Shown in pieces: positions 19,221 through 31,730 of a stretch of DNA of 64,000 nucleotides. Each line of letters starts with the position of its first letter. Positions within the stretch are counted from its first letter, which is position 1. The translations under genes and the position numbers were made by a program. The notes beneath the pieces were generated by a model. That model did no database searches. It was not told the origin of the DNA and saw only the letters and a program-made list of their open reading frames with translations. The DNA is from Halichondria panicea (taxonomy: Eukaryota > Porifera > Demospongiae > Suberitida > Halichondriidae), in NCBI RefSeq assembly GCF_963675165.1, contig NC_087377.1:15124198-15188197 (forward strand), in the 5' to 3' direction.

Positions 19221-22200
19221 ATGTACAGTGGGAAAGTGATCGTATTGGTCGTCTTTGCAACATGTTTAAAGCCTTCATTTGCCGAAGGTATAATGTCATC
19301 TGCATGCGCATGTTCCAATCAGTATATGGATTGAAAATTGCACTTGCACTGTGTGTAAATGCAGTAGATTTCTGTAAGAGATATCCATTTGGGACTTATG
19401 CCCCACCCAATAACTCATTTTGTCCCTTTTATAGGCTACTACTTTTAGCACTAGAAGTGGGAAGAAAACCTAAAAATTTACTATGGAATTCAGCAAAACT
19501 AATGAATACACTAAAACATAATTATGTCTTTTATTACGACTTATATGACCAATCAGACGAGTTTAACGTCATTGGGCAACAAGTTAGTTATTGCCCAGCC
19601 AGAGTGAAACATGCCATACATTGCACTGGAGCAACATAATGCCCGAGGGCCTGCGACGTAACACATCATCGCTTTCATATCACCATGCAGATGGACTGTA
19701 TGCCTGTGCGCTCTATCACCATGCAGATGGACTGTATGCCTGTGCGCTCAACACTGTATTACAGATATCAATACAAATCATTATGTCCCACAAATTGTTT
19801 CCCATTCTAAAATGCATGTACTGTATATGTATATATAGGGGATTGAACATCACCACACCTGTCAAAAATTGCTATAGGAGGGTTGGCCAGGAAAATTATC
19901 CAATAGCGTGGAAAACTATCAGCAAAATATATAACTCAAACATTTTGCAAAATAAGTATATACATGTGAATGATGTTGTATAACTGATTGGAGTTATGCT
20001 CTTGCCGGATTTCTTATTTCTGCGCTTTTTGGTAATTCCCGGCATACACAGTCCATCCATGCGTGGTGATGGAAGTGATATAATGTGGTGGATGAAAGCT
20101 GGTACTGTCCGTGCCGGTGTATTCAATCATCTCCTAGTTAGTTTTAGAATTCCTATATAGTCTATTGTGATGCTATAATGTCACTACCATTATTATGGTT
20201 GTGTATATCCGTGTTCATGACGTTGCAGATTCCTGCTCGGATAGAGACGTGAGATTGGTTGATGGAACCGACAGACGTGAAGGTCGTGTGGAGGTGTGCA
20301 ATGGTGGAGCATGGGGCACAGTCTGTGATGATTTCTGGGCTTTAAATGATGGACATGTTGTGTGCATGCAACTTGGACTGGGAAACGGTAATGTTTTTGT
20401 GTGTGTGCAGACTGCTATAGCTATACTCAATGATCAATGAAGTGCAAGTAACAGCTTAATTCTAGTCGTGTTTTCTTAGATTGCAATTTGTGGATTTCAA
20501 ACTAAAACCTCAATAATCTCAAAAATTAATAGAGTCATTATAGTGCTAATAATTATTACCACACAATGGATAGTACCTTAAGAGAATGTGTGCACCCTGA
20601 CATATTGAGCATGCAACAGAGATATAGCGCATTTAACCATGGCATAATTATGATGAAGTAAGGTTAACATTAGGTTATGAATTGACAAATCCTAAACGTG
20701 CATGCATGCATGTATAATTATGCATGATGGCCAAAAATAATAGTGTTAATATACACAATTGATAGTACCCCGAAGGGGAGGCCTCCTTTTATTATGTATA
20801 CGATAAATGCTAATTGTTTTGATGTATCAGCAGTTTTATTTGCTTTAACCATAGATAGAAGAGAAAGGGATTGGCAACGGAGTGCACTTCCGGTATCATC
20901 CATGTTTCGCCTCGAGGGCTTACTTCCAATGTGGGAGTCTAAATATGAATAATTCATGAGAATTGTTTTTGCCGTCTGTAAAAAAGTTTACAAGCAGTTC
21001 TACTGCTAAACATCAATTTCACCTAGCTCATTTGTGTGGCGATTTGGGACATAGCACACACACTACGTACTTAGTAACACAACCTTAGCTATATCATAGG
21101 TGCTATAGGAACACAAGCATAAAAAAGCCTCTGACAGAGGCTCTGTGTACCTCTAGCTACTTTACGAAATCAAGATTATATTTTATTCATTTCTAAATGA
21201 TACCTACCATCAGGGGGCATGTGTTTAAGTGTTGGAGGGGTCTTTGAGAAGTAGGCATTAGACACAATAAGTTTCCCGGGTTTTTGCGGGAGTTTTAGGG
21301 CGAAACACGGATGGTTTCAGGCCCATCTGTGTACATTCAATGTAAAAGCATCACGTGAACTGCCCCGTTGCCAATCCCTTTCTCTTCTATCTATGCTTTA
21401 ACTTGCACATATTTTCGCAGGTATTAATTTCAGTAAAATCGCAAAAATTAATAATTATATACTCGATGAATCTCGTTAAAACCATGCGAGTAATTAAAAA
21501 CGATAATTATTAACTCACAACTTAAAGCACTATTTAGCACAATAATATTATTATTACCAGCAAAAAGCAAAATGAGCTAAACAGTGAATTCGCAGACAAA
21601 TCTACCTGTATATTATAACTATTTATCACGTACGCATGTACTGGCACAGACTGTTATCATTCACTAACTGCCCCCCCCCACACAGCCACATCTGTAATTA
21701 ATGAAGCATTCTTTGGACAAGGAACTGGAGCTATTCTCCTGAACAGCCTCTTCTGTACTGGCACTGAGGCCACTCTGTTTGATTGTCCCCATGGTCCAGT
21801 GAACTGTGACCATTCTGAGGATGCTGGAGTTATCTGTACAGGTATCAAATCCTATACTGGTTGCACTGATGGGAGACACTAAAATGTGCTGAGCTAGTGT
21901 AGAGCTAGTGTAGAGCAGTAAATTCAGTGAGTGTAAGTGGAGCGTGCGAAATTTAGAGCTTATAGTATTATAGAGACTCTTAATCCGACTAGAAGCAATG
22001 TAAAAACGTTGTAACGGATTGGATAGAGTTCTGTTCTCGCCGGATTTCTTGTTCAGTTCCATGTTTTTTTGGTGTTTCTCCTAGATAGCATGCTTGTATA
22101 CTTGTCGGTATTGCGATATTGCTGAGTCACTATATATAGGTGAGAGAAGTAGAGCCTGGGAGGTCATCTGCCTTGTGAAACTTCAAAGCAATTGCAAATC

Positions 22201-25200
22201 TGAAGAAAAGCCTTCTAATCCAGGCTGTAGTCGTTATGGAAACCCTGTGCAGAATCTCCTAGATATATGGCTATATATACATGGAGAAAGTGCTCCCCAA
22301 GAAACTCACTTACTTACCCATAGACTTAGCCAGTCAGACGAAGTTCAGTGAAATGTTGAAATAGTATTGACAATTAATACGTTCGTGGATATAACATTCA
22401 ATACAGAGGCTAAGTCAACTATTTGTCCAGCCAGTTTCTTGATGTGGCCCTTCTCTGCAGAGATAAAACAGTTTGAAAATTCAAAATATATGAAATATTG
22501 CTAAACACAGGCAAACCCACTACCATCCTACTAATCACACTCATGAACCATAATTATGGAAATCACAACATGCATTTTTGTCTCAACACCATGCAGCTCT
22601 TATCGATATCCAGCCTTCCGATGCCCTAGTCACAGTTGGACAAACAGCTACATTCTCTGTCAGTGCTTCTCAGACTGGAGAGGGAACTCTTAGCTACCAG
22701 TGGCTTTTTGGTGGAGCACCACTGGATGATGTACCTGGAAAGATTTCTGGCAGTACTAGCAGCTTCTTGGTGATTGTTAATGTACAAGTATCTGATACTT
22801 CCCAGGGCTATTCGGTGGTTGTATTGAAAGGCGAGGAAAACGTCACATCTGACAACGTCATTCTGTCAATATGTGAGTTTGCACGTCCCCTATAAATATT
22901 AGCTATGACAACACTGCGTTGGATTTATGCCATTTTTATAATAAGCATGCACTTGAATTGGATGTCCATTCACAAGTATCTGGTGTGTTTAATTTATTGT
23001 GCTTCATGCATTGCAGCTACTATAATTGTGTATATTTAGATTCAGTGCCAAACATTAATGTATGCTGATAATATCACATGATTATTCTCACTTATTTCTC
23101 AGTGTCACCACCAACCATCATGATACATCCAACTGAAGAACTACACATTCTTGCTGGGGACTCCGTGACTTTTACTGTTGTTGCAACTGGAGAGCTATCG
23201 ACCTTCATCTATGAGTGGCGAAAAGATGGTGATGATCTTGTTAACAATGCTCCTGTAATCACGGGAGCTGACACAGCTACGCTTAGTATCAGTCAACTTA
23301 AAGTAAACGATGAAGGAGACTATAACGTGTTCATAATGAACGATGCTGGTGGCATAGCCTCCAATGTCGCAGCACTCTCATTTCGTAAGTCATACATGGG
23401 TGCACATGCAGGGTATCATACAAGGGGGTATCCCCCTCTGGCTTCAATCCCCCCCCCCTAAAATATTTGCATTCAGGTACTAGTTGTATGACTGATAGCC
23501 AGCAGGGACACAGAGTATCGAAATAACAGTTGACCTTTTATAAAAATCATGCCTTATTTACTTCAAAATCCTGTATGACACCCTGCAGTGCATTTGAGTT
23601 CTGAGTACATAATATGTAGTATTTGGGGAGGAAAGGATGGCCATAATTATAACTATAGAGTTTTTGGATTGTCCGATAAAAGGATTTTGTGATTTTGTAT
23701 TGGGATTTTATTTTGAGACCTTTTTCTATTCATCACAGTTGCACCTCCGATAATAATCAACCAACCAGATAACTTGATAGTTGTTAATGGCAACCCGGCA
23801 GAACTAAGGGTGAGGGCAACAGGAGATTTCCTCACGTATAGTTGGATTCATAATGGCGCTCCTCTTTCTAACGTCGGTAATATCGCAGGGGTAACCACGG
23901 ACACTCTGACATTGTCATCTGCTCTTATCGGTGATGCTGGACTGTATCGTGTTGTAGTGCGAAATGATGCTGACACAGTATCTAGTATAGGTACTTTAAC
24001 AGTTGGTAAGTGTGTACACAGTATATGTAAGGAGAGATATCACTTTCCATAACAGTATATCCCTTTTCTGGTCAAATTGTTGTAAATTGTACAACAACAA
24101 CAATTAGCTGGGAGGGAGGTGCTATCAACTTGTCAATGTTGCATGATATTGGATTCTGTGGTAGATTGGATAGTATCATGAATGCGATTATCCTTTGAAG
24201 TTCTGCTGAGCTGTTCAATTAGGACATTTAAAAAGGTTTAAAACCAGCTATACAGCATGTAGGACTGAGTAGTATCCATCGGTAGACTTTCGACTATCTT
24301 GGTAGCCATAGAATATTTTCAAAGGACGAAGCAGTAAGCCATTTGTGTACACAGGCACTTCACAAGTGGACACAAGCACTACAATAGTCTACATGCTTGC
24401 TAAGCAGCTTAGTTGACCAGAGTGCAGTTTTTAAAGGCCACACATACTTCCATCGAGGCAGCAGCAAGGCATAAAATGGATGGTTAGTTTGTGCACAAAA
24501 CCATCAACCATTCACCACGCCCATCGATCTCTACTAAGCTATGGCCACTTCATTGGGGGGCGATAAAATCAAGCTAATTTGGTCAGATGCAAACTAAGTG
24601 ATGGAAAACTGTTCCAGATTGTGCGATTGACCTGGAAAAGGTATAGGTGTTTGTTAATGATTTTGGCCATGTTTTTAATCCTCAAGCAATTTCGTTTCTA
24701 AGCATTTTGTTGCACAATGTTCGTGGAATGGACTGCATGCTTTCCGGAAGCCATGCCTTTAATTTTTGCACGTTACAGCAGATAATTAGAAAAATTTTGT
24801 GAATTTAATTTTCGTGTACTCGAAAATTTCCACTCCAATTTGTCTGCATGCTATATAGTGGTTTTGTATGCCTATACTGTATAATTATTTTGTAAAAGGA
24901 TATCTTAGCCTTGATTCCAGGCCCCCCTTGAAACTCCGCCTTCTTCTTCCTGCGGCCTGGAATCGAGGCGTTATAAAACCGCACATGTACAAAACTGGTT
25001 TATTACCACTGTAAGTATTTTAGTAGTTTCCCCCTATCCATTCCTAGTTCCCATGGTGATGATATCTAGCCATCCAATGGACTTGGTGAATGTCAATGCT
25101 GGTATCGACGTCAGTTTCTCTGTCAATGCTATGGGAGGAGAGCAGCTGGTTTATCAATGGATGAAAGATGGAGTGGACATTGTAAATACTCAACTTAAAT

Positions 25201-27917
25201 ACACCGGCACAGACAGTAACTCTCTGACAGTGCTCAGTGTGAATGATCCTGATGATGAGGGGGCTTACTCTGTAACCGTGGGTAACCCTGCTGTAACTGT
25301 CACCTCAAATAATGCTACACTTTCAATAGGTAAAAGTGACGTGCATGCACGTACTAGCTAATAACTGCAGGTCATGCATGAAATATAAGTGTTGCATGGC
25401 TATGTCACATGTATTCTAAAGCACTGTTAGTTGACCAGATCACTAGTCAAAATAGTTGCATGAAGAAAGTTTTGTGCATTAATACTGCTACTGTACTGTG
25501 TCTGTATATACAGTTGCCTGTACTCCACTGACTGGTCCAATTGGAGGTGCCATATCGTACTCTACCGGTGCTCTTAGCAATGGTAACTACCCGACTGGAA
25601 CAGTAGCAGACTACAACTGCACTCTGGGAGAGTTGTTCAATGGAGACGCCACAAGGCATTGTCTAGCTGGGGGCACTTGGAGTGGAAGTGAACCATTTTG
25701 CTCAGGTAAGCTTGTTGAACGCTTTAAGACTCACCCTTCTTGGTATACAACTTTTATATGACACTTTTGGTTATGGTTTGTACCTTAATTGACAGTATAT
25801 ATGATTCGGTTCGAGCTAGTGTCCAGATTCACAGGTCATGCATGCATGTATGTGCACATATTAACTGGAATTAGTAAAACACCTCCTTCCCTGCCCTATG
25901 AGGTGCCGTTAGTGCCAAAACACCTTGTGTAAAACTAAAATTTACATTACTTTATATATTGCATAGTCTCCCGATTTATTACTAACTGGCTCACAAACGG
26001 CACCCTTCCCTAAATTGTACAATCATTATTTCCATAGATGTCTGTCCTGAACTTAGTGTGGAAGGTAGTGGTTTGTGATGATGATTGAGGTGGTGAGGGT
26101 TTGATTGGTGCTTCCATGATTACCTGTTTGACTAGACTTGGTGCCACCAATGGCATAGGGGCATGGAGCAGGACACCGTCATGTGACCGTGAGTTCCTGT
26201 CAATCGACGTGACTCTTAGTGTGCTTAGCTAAAACAATAATTATATAATTATTTGACAATGTGGTTTGTAGCTGTTCTGCATATTTTTTCTATACAGCTA
26301 TATCCAGTGCCCGTCTTTAGCATCCATTGATAATACCGTCATCAGCTACAACCCTGTTGGTACTGAACCCTTTGGGTTTAATACTGAGGCCACTCACACT
26401 TGTGCCATGGGCTACTACTTGAGTAATGGGAGTGATGTGAGGGTGTGTGAAGGAAATGACTCTAGTACTGCTGGAACTTGGAGTGGTACTGCTCCGGGAT
26501 GTTCAGGTATAATTTATTGATGGAGATTAAAACTAAATGAAAACTTACATAATTGACCCCATGCAGTACTTGTATGCTTCAGGCAATAAAGAAGCTCTTG
26601 AGTGTATTCCGTTTTAAGGCGTTTAATTTGTCTCCATAACGTAATGACCTCTTGCATGCCTTAGATCAAAGTGCATCTCTTGTATTATTGATTTCCGTGT
26701 GCAGCCAATCTCCCAGTCATCACCAGTGAGCCCAGTGACCTCCTAGTTAGCGAAGGGACAACTGTTCAGTTCTCTGTGACTGCTGAAGGTGCTAACTTGA
26801 CTTACCAGTGGATGAATGGAGCTGGAGATCTTTCCGACATGATAGGGAATATATCGGGAGCTACCACGGCAACCTTGACAATCGTAAATGTTGGCTTGTC
26901 TGATGTTGGTGTGTATTCAGTTCGAGTTAGTAACAGTGCTGGTGACGTTAATTCAACTATGCCTAATCTAATTATAGGTAAGATTGCTTTCTTGCAATAA
27001 TTTATACGTATACACCATAAATTGTTCTGTTTATATGATTTGTGTTTTTGATTCTGTTGCAGTGGACCTTCCTGTGATCACTTTGCAGCCGATGAGTACG
27101 GGAGTGGGGGAGGGTGCTAGTGTCACTTTTAATGTATCAGCATCTACGGGGGATGGTATTCTCAACTATCAGTGGCTAAAGAATGGGTCTGAGATACCAG
27201 GAGAAACATCCTCCACTCTGGTACTCTCTTCTGTCATGGATGATGATGAGGGAGCTTATAGTGTCAATGTCACCAACAGCCTCTTGTCAATCTCATCCGA
27301 TATTGCTACACTGACAGTTGGTAAGTACTTGCAGTAATTAACCTCTCGTACAGAAGCATCAAACCAGCTATATAATAATGATCCTATAATTATATACAGG
27401 TTGTGCCCTAAATGTCCTCGGAACAAGCCCCTCCTCTCACACTGGACCTGGCTCTGTCTCTGTGCCCAATGGAGTGATTTACTACAATGGTGTTGTACCT
27501 GGGTCCATCGCATATCTGTCATGTGACGAGGGCTACTCTTCAAATGAAGATACAGTAAATCGAACATGCCTAACGAACGATACATGGAGCGAGATTTTTC
27601 GAAGGTGTGTTGCACTACCATCTTCGTCTGCAAGTTCAACTCTAACTACGGGAGGGTCAATTGCACTGTCAATAGTTCTGACTTTCTTTGTTGCACTGGC
27701 TCTTGGCATTCTTATTGCTTTACTGGCTTTGCTGCTGTTTAAGAAATCCCATGTAAAGTCATTCGATCCAGCTTCGAATTCGCATCAAATGGATGCTGTG
27801 CAAAATGAGTATGCTGGTGATGTGAAGAAGAATGACCATGTGGTGCTTGAGTCTAGCTTTCAAGATACAGACACAGCTGTAACTGTTGAAGTGAATACCA
27901 TGATGGGTGGTCAATAA
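19221..27917 (+). CDS. Receptor B: SRCR-Ig4-CCP-Ig2-CCP-TM type I protein
   Basis: Usable exons: 19221-19287 (signal peptide [20 protein letters not shown]), 20229-20387 and 21686-21841 (SRCR), 22597-22872, 23103-23384, 23739-24005 and 25048-25329 (four Ig), 25514-25705 (CCP), 26705-26977 and 27063-27320 (two Ig), 27400-27917 (CCP, TM, tail). All junctions are phase 1, giving 909 residues. The first three Ig exons have no counterpart in receptor A. From 25048 onward it is a near copy of A, introns included. Two further CCP exons (26038-26188 and 26298-26506) are disrupted and must be skipped, or the gene is decaying. The tail keeps NEY but has HVVL where A has YVEL. The exon 1 donor (GTATAA) is weaker than A's. 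The modules are clear; whether B is fully functional is open. Confidence 0.78.
24690..24835. repeat. Decayed copy of the CGCGAAATTTTCG MITE family
   Basis: TTGCACAATGTTCGTGGAAT, GGAAGCCATGCCTTTAAT and AATTTAATTTTCGTG match internal parts of the intact elements at 34882-35109 and 54210-54446. The termini are degraded. It lies in the receptor B intron before the 25048 Ig exon. Confidence 0.7.
24906..24969. repeat. TAGCCTTGATTCCAGGCC hairpin in receptor B intron
   Basis: Positional homologue of the hairpin at 13355-13419. The right arm GGCCTGGAATCGAGGC is intact; the left arm has one C-to-T change and a C-rich loop edge. Confidence 0.8.
26038..26188 (+). pseudogene. Broken CCP exon in receptor B
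   Basis: Counterpart of receptor A exon 14516-14725 ([11 protein letters not shown], then [11 protein letters not shown]). It is about 59 bp shorter and reads into in-frame stops (TGATGA) after VEGSGL. The acceptor and donor are still present. Since flanking junctions are all phase 1, skipping it keeps the receptor frame. Confidence 0.85.
26298..26506 (+). pseudogene. Frameshifted CCP exon in receptor B
   Basis: Counterpart of receptor A exon 14835-15041. An extra AT lies right after the acceptor (CTATATCCAG against CTATCCAG), so phase-1 entry reads out of frame and stops early. The rest ([25 protein letters not shown]) is otherwise intact, so the change looks recent. No nearby alternative AG restores the frame that I could find. 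Confidence 0.75.
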
Positions 27918-28270
27918 ATACAAGCACTATAAATCATGTAATTTACTTGTATTGCATTATAACATTTAAATTAGAGCTGAGCAGTCTTTGTTGAATAGAA
28001 GTTTTATGTTATTCAAATTATTGTTTAAGTGAGAGCAGAACTCTTTGTTGAAGTTAATATCATTGTTAGTGTTAATTCCACACACTAAAATTAATATGTT
28101 TATTTGAAGATATTTACCATCCACAACCATGCAATTGTAGTGATTCGTGCACGCATAGAGTAAAACATGCCGTGTTTTGTGTACCTTTATATCAAATGTG
28201 TGTGGTGTGCTGAACAATATGCCATATGATACCACAAACTACCAGAGACCTACTAGAGTCCCGCTATATA

Positions 28271-28664
28271 CAGGGCCGTAGATAGCTTAGGTTTGCAGGG
28301 ATGGCAAATTAAATAACAGCTGAACATTTTTACTAAAAAAAGGTCAACTGTTATTCCATGTATCCTCTGAGTATGGCAACTTCCAACTTGCTGTGGCATC
28401 AAATAAAATAAGGTAGTTTGAACTAGGAAAGTGCCTGCTTCCCAGAGGCGCAGTGGAGCTCAGAATTTTACCTAAAAAAATGTTATTCTCAGCAGTCAGC
28501 ATGCCATCAGATTGGGCATATGCAGATCAATAATTTTGTCAGATCTAGAATAACAGGGGGGGAAGTTTCCCCCCCTAGCCTCGATTCAAGGCCGATTAAA
28601 CGTATTTTAATTGGCCTTGAATCGAGGCTATTTCCCCCCCTGCCCCATGTTGTCTACGGCCCTG
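28271..28664. mobile_element. MITE with CAGGGCCGTAG termini and nested hairpin
   Basis: The termini are CAGGGCCGTAGA and TCTACGGCCCTG, exact complements. The 394-bp body has no coding capacity. A hairpin of the TAGCCTCGATTC family (28576-28630) sits inside, flanked on both sides by TTTCCCCCCCT-type sequence, which suggests insertion into the older element. Confidence 0.8.
28576..28630. repeat. TAGCCTCGATTCAAGGCCG hairpin
   Basis: Arms TAGCCTCGATTCAAGGCCGA and TTGGCCTTGAATCGAGGCTA around AAACGTATTTTAA. TTTCCCCCCC(C)T on the left and TTTCCCCCCCT on the right flank it and may be a target duplication of about 10 bp. Confidence 0.85.
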
Positions 28665-29099
28665 ATATAAGCATGTATGCGTGGTTTGCATAAATTATAG
28701 TACAGGTTATTGTCACACAAATATTAATGTGATATTTGTGTATCTTATTGTAAACAGGTACTAATTTTAGCGAATTTTAGCGAATTTGTAATTAACGCTA
28801 AATTAAGTACGCGCTAATAATAAAACGCAATTAAAAATTATGAATCTCATTAAAAAATAAATTGTTTTTTTCTAATGTACTTTTGTATAATGTAATGTAC
28901 TTTTGAGAGTATGCTAAGCATGCAAGCTAGCCCTTTCTTCACCTGTATCTGACTCCAAACTTTCCATTCAACCTTAAAACTCATACTAGTACACTATACA
29001 TCTTTTGAGATAAATTATATTGTGGTAATGAATTTGCCCGCTAAAATTAGTACCCTAAAAACAGAAAATTAATTATAGGATCGAAGGCATATGCATGAA

Positions 29100-29950
29100 T
29101 GTCTTATAGTTGAACACACCGTCTGGTACCCGGCCGACAGTGCATGTTGTTGGAACCACACACCACATAGCCCTTGCTAGAATTATTGTGGTTCTGTATG
29201 TATTCGGAGGAAACAATTATGTTGGATTTCAGGTTGGTTGGCAGTCAGTAGTTAAAAGTTGAAGTGCAGTCAACCATGACCACTAATTGCATTAGTAGGA
29301 AGAAACACACAGTGCATGGTCATGGCTGAGTGTACTTCAACTTTTAACTACTGCCAACCAACCTGAAATCCTCTGTGTTGTTGGAACCACACACCACATA
29401 GCCCTTGCTATAGTGCATGGTTTGAACCTTCCAGTGCATGCAGTTCTGTATGTATTCGGAGGAATCAATTATGCATAGGATCTAGGAGGAAGTATACAAT
29501 GTACATAGAACTGCGCAGGGTTCAAACCACATGCAATACACAAAGCCCTTGATGTTAGTGGGTTTATACCCGGAAAGGGCAGTTCTATAATTATATGTAT
29601 TCCTGAGGGAGTACGTAGACTGAATTGCAGAGGTTTCAATTAAACCACAATAATTATGCATGCATCCTAAAAAAGGCTCTGGGTATACAGGTGCATGCAT
29701 GACTGTTATGAAAATACCACTTACCACATATTAAGCCCTTGATGTATTGGGTTTGTACCCAAGGGCATGCATAATTATGTATTCCTGAGGGAGTACATAG
29801 ACTGAACTGCAGAGGTTTCAAACCACAATATGCCTAAGGTATAGATAATTATATGCATGACTTAATCGTACTATAATTATGAAAGTATTCCTGAAGGGGA
29901 GCACATATAGAACATGCAGGGTTCAAACCACAATACACTCTATAAGATAG
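29100..29950. repeat. Degenerate tandem repeats, CACATAGCCCTTG family
   Basis: Recurring pieces in the same order are ACCACACACCACATAGCCCT, TGTATGTATTCGGAGGAA, CCTGAGGGAGTACATAGA, CTGCAGAGGTTTCAAACCAC and GGGTTTGTACCC. At least five partial copies with variable spacing are visible. No coding potential seen. Confidence 0.75.
29224..29370. repeat. Hairpin flanked by direct repeats
   Basis: GATTTCAGGTTGGTTGGCAG and AGTAGTTAAAAGTTGAAGT on the left are complemented by ACTTCAACTTTTAACTACT and GCCAACCAACCTGAAATC on the right. TTGGAACCACACACCACATA occurs both before (29140) and after (29380) the hairpin. Confidence 0.85.
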
Positions 29951-30260
29951 CCATGCATGCCATGGTACAGGTGCACGACTTCATGTTATTATTGACAACA
30001 GTTATTTGAAAGTTTAAAGTGCTATACCATGCAATTAAGGCCTAAAAGGTTGCACAGCTGGTTGTGTTAATCTTTTATCTCAGCATTCTTGGGTGTTATC
30101 ACACCAGCAAGCCATAAAGTGGGCTCCATAAAGTTCAATTAATGTAAACCCAGTCTATAGTTATCTGGGCATGCGCAGCTAGTACACACTTTTTGTAGGG
30201 TATATACTAGACTCGATTCAGACCACCCCCGAAACTGGCCTCGCCTATAGGCTCGCAGGC

Positions 30261-30267
30261 TATAAAA
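30261..30267 (+). promoter_or_regulatory. TATA box for the downstream small gene
   Basis: TATAAAA in the context GCAGGCTATAAAATAGCTG. About 30 bp further on begins a likely 5' UTR exon that ends at 30370 before GTATGT; its intron would run to an acceptor CATCAGCAG at 30991, just ahead of the open frame. Confidence 0.5.
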
Positions 30268-31005
30268 TAGCTGCTGCAAAGCTACACACATCAGTTTTTG
30301 CATCAATATTCACAATTATAGTGTGAGTCAAGGCACACCATTCTACTTAAAACTCAGTTCAAGGCTTGAGGTATGTTATTACTACAAATGCAGAATCTTG
30401 ATGTAATTACAGCACCATGCACCGTCATTAAAGTACCAGCTCAACAATTTTTTGAGGTCCTAAAAGAAGCACCAATTCACCGTTGCTTCGTGAATTAAAG
30501 GGACGGTGTGTTTGTGATGTCAAGGTTCTAGTCGCCCTTATACTTTTAGGTTTTATTATAATCATGCTGATTGTCTAGAGACATACTTAAGAATTTTTTG
30601 GCACTGCAGTAATAATTATAGCGCTACAGTAATTATTCTGAGGCAATTATTAAACTTAGCTCGTGTCTGTCTCGTGAACACTAACTTGCTATAGCTGTTA
30701 TGGCATAAAAGTGAATATTATTTATGGTACGGTATGCATGCATGCATGGGGGTGCCGGTATGTATCACTTCTTTTTAGTTCTTCATGGTGATATCCCTCA
30801 CTTGACTAATATATAGAGTTAGTGCATGCTGTTATATACACGAAAGTAACCAGTATTTTGCATGTATATACGTGGCATGGTAATTACGTAATTAGCCCAT
30901 GCATGCATGCATGGTTCTACAATTATTTATTGCAATACAGTATAACCTTGCTATAATTATTACACATCACCATGCATGCATGCATCAGCAGCTTTTCGAA
31001 TCAGT

Positions 31006-31485
31006 ATGACTCACGACGGTACCAACTATCTTAGGATAAAGGAAACTGGAATAACTATTGATACTAGCTCATACACTCAGGATCGTCTTCGAGGTGAAGC
31101 ACCAAGCCATGGGTTTACTTGGATTGACCGTTTCAATAAAAAGCACTTCGTCAAGGTGACTTCAAGCAATCAGCAAATTAATGTGATGTTTCCTGTTAGT
31201 AATCGTGAAGTCCGCTTTAGGGCAAGCGGTATAGATAATCCTGGAGACGAACTCCGTACCGGCTGCGGTACAGAGCATAGGTGGTGTGAGGCGACATTCA
31301 TTTATCAGAGCTCTGGCCCACATGTATTTAGCTCTGGCCCACATGTATTGGGTAAGTTTACTTTCTATGAAGACAACGACATTTCTTCCAGATACACTGA
31401 TTGGGACAACTGGGATCGGGCAATAAAAACAGCCAAGGATGGAGTTGACTTGGGCACAGCAATCAAGTCTGCTGCTGGATACTAA
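31006..31485 (+). CDS. Unrecognised 159-residue protein
   Basis: I do not recognise the family. I chose the ATG at 31006 (MTHDGTNYLRIKETGITID) because an acceptor-like CAGCAG lies 14 nt upstream; an in-frame ATG at 30976 within ATGCATGCATGC would add ten residues but lies before that acceptor. The protein has no signal peptide and no membrane helix. It has two cysteines in GCGTEHRWCEATF and a perfect 21-nt tandem duplication giving SSGPHVFSSGPHV. The tryptophan-rich end (DWDNWDRAIKTAKDGVDLG) may be a small helical or carbohydrate-facing segment; that is a guess. An upstream TATA box and possible non-coding first exon support a real gene. Confidence 0.6.
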   Translation: MTHDGTNYLRIKETGITIDTSSYTQDRLRGEAPSHGFTWIDRFNKKHFVKVTSSNQQINVMFPVSNREVRFRASGIDNPGDELRTGCGTEHRWCEATFIYQSSGPHVFSSGPHVLGKFTFYEDNDISSRYTDWDNWDRAIKTAKDGVDLGTAIKSAAGY

Positions 31486-31730
31486 GGCATGCATGCATGC
31501 ATGCAATGATGCTGAAACAATCAAGGAGAGACTGATGTATACACATGTAGTTTAATAGTGTGACGTGCATGGCTTACATGCAGACTTAGAGTAGTTTCTA
31601 GACTAATCTCCTTTGATCTAAACTGGAAGTAGATTACTGCACAATCATTAATTTTGTGTGTCCAAATACTTACTATAGTTTTTGTGAAAGTGATAAAATC
31701 AATCAGTTTATAACATGCATGGTCCACGCA

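Larger units (their letters stand above)
27918..30260. other. Repeat-rich intergenic region
   Basis: No gene recognised. It holds the receptor B 3' UTR, a MITE (28271-28664) with a nested hairpin, an AT-rich stretch with GCGAATTTTAGCGAATTT (28770-28860) related to a MITE family, and an array of degenerate repeats at 29100-29950 around a hairpin. Confidence 0.65.

Noticed and set aside
29100-29950. CRISPR-like array
   Set aside because: Repeat units are degenerate, unevenly spaced and of mixed length, and the DNA is clearly animal nuclear.
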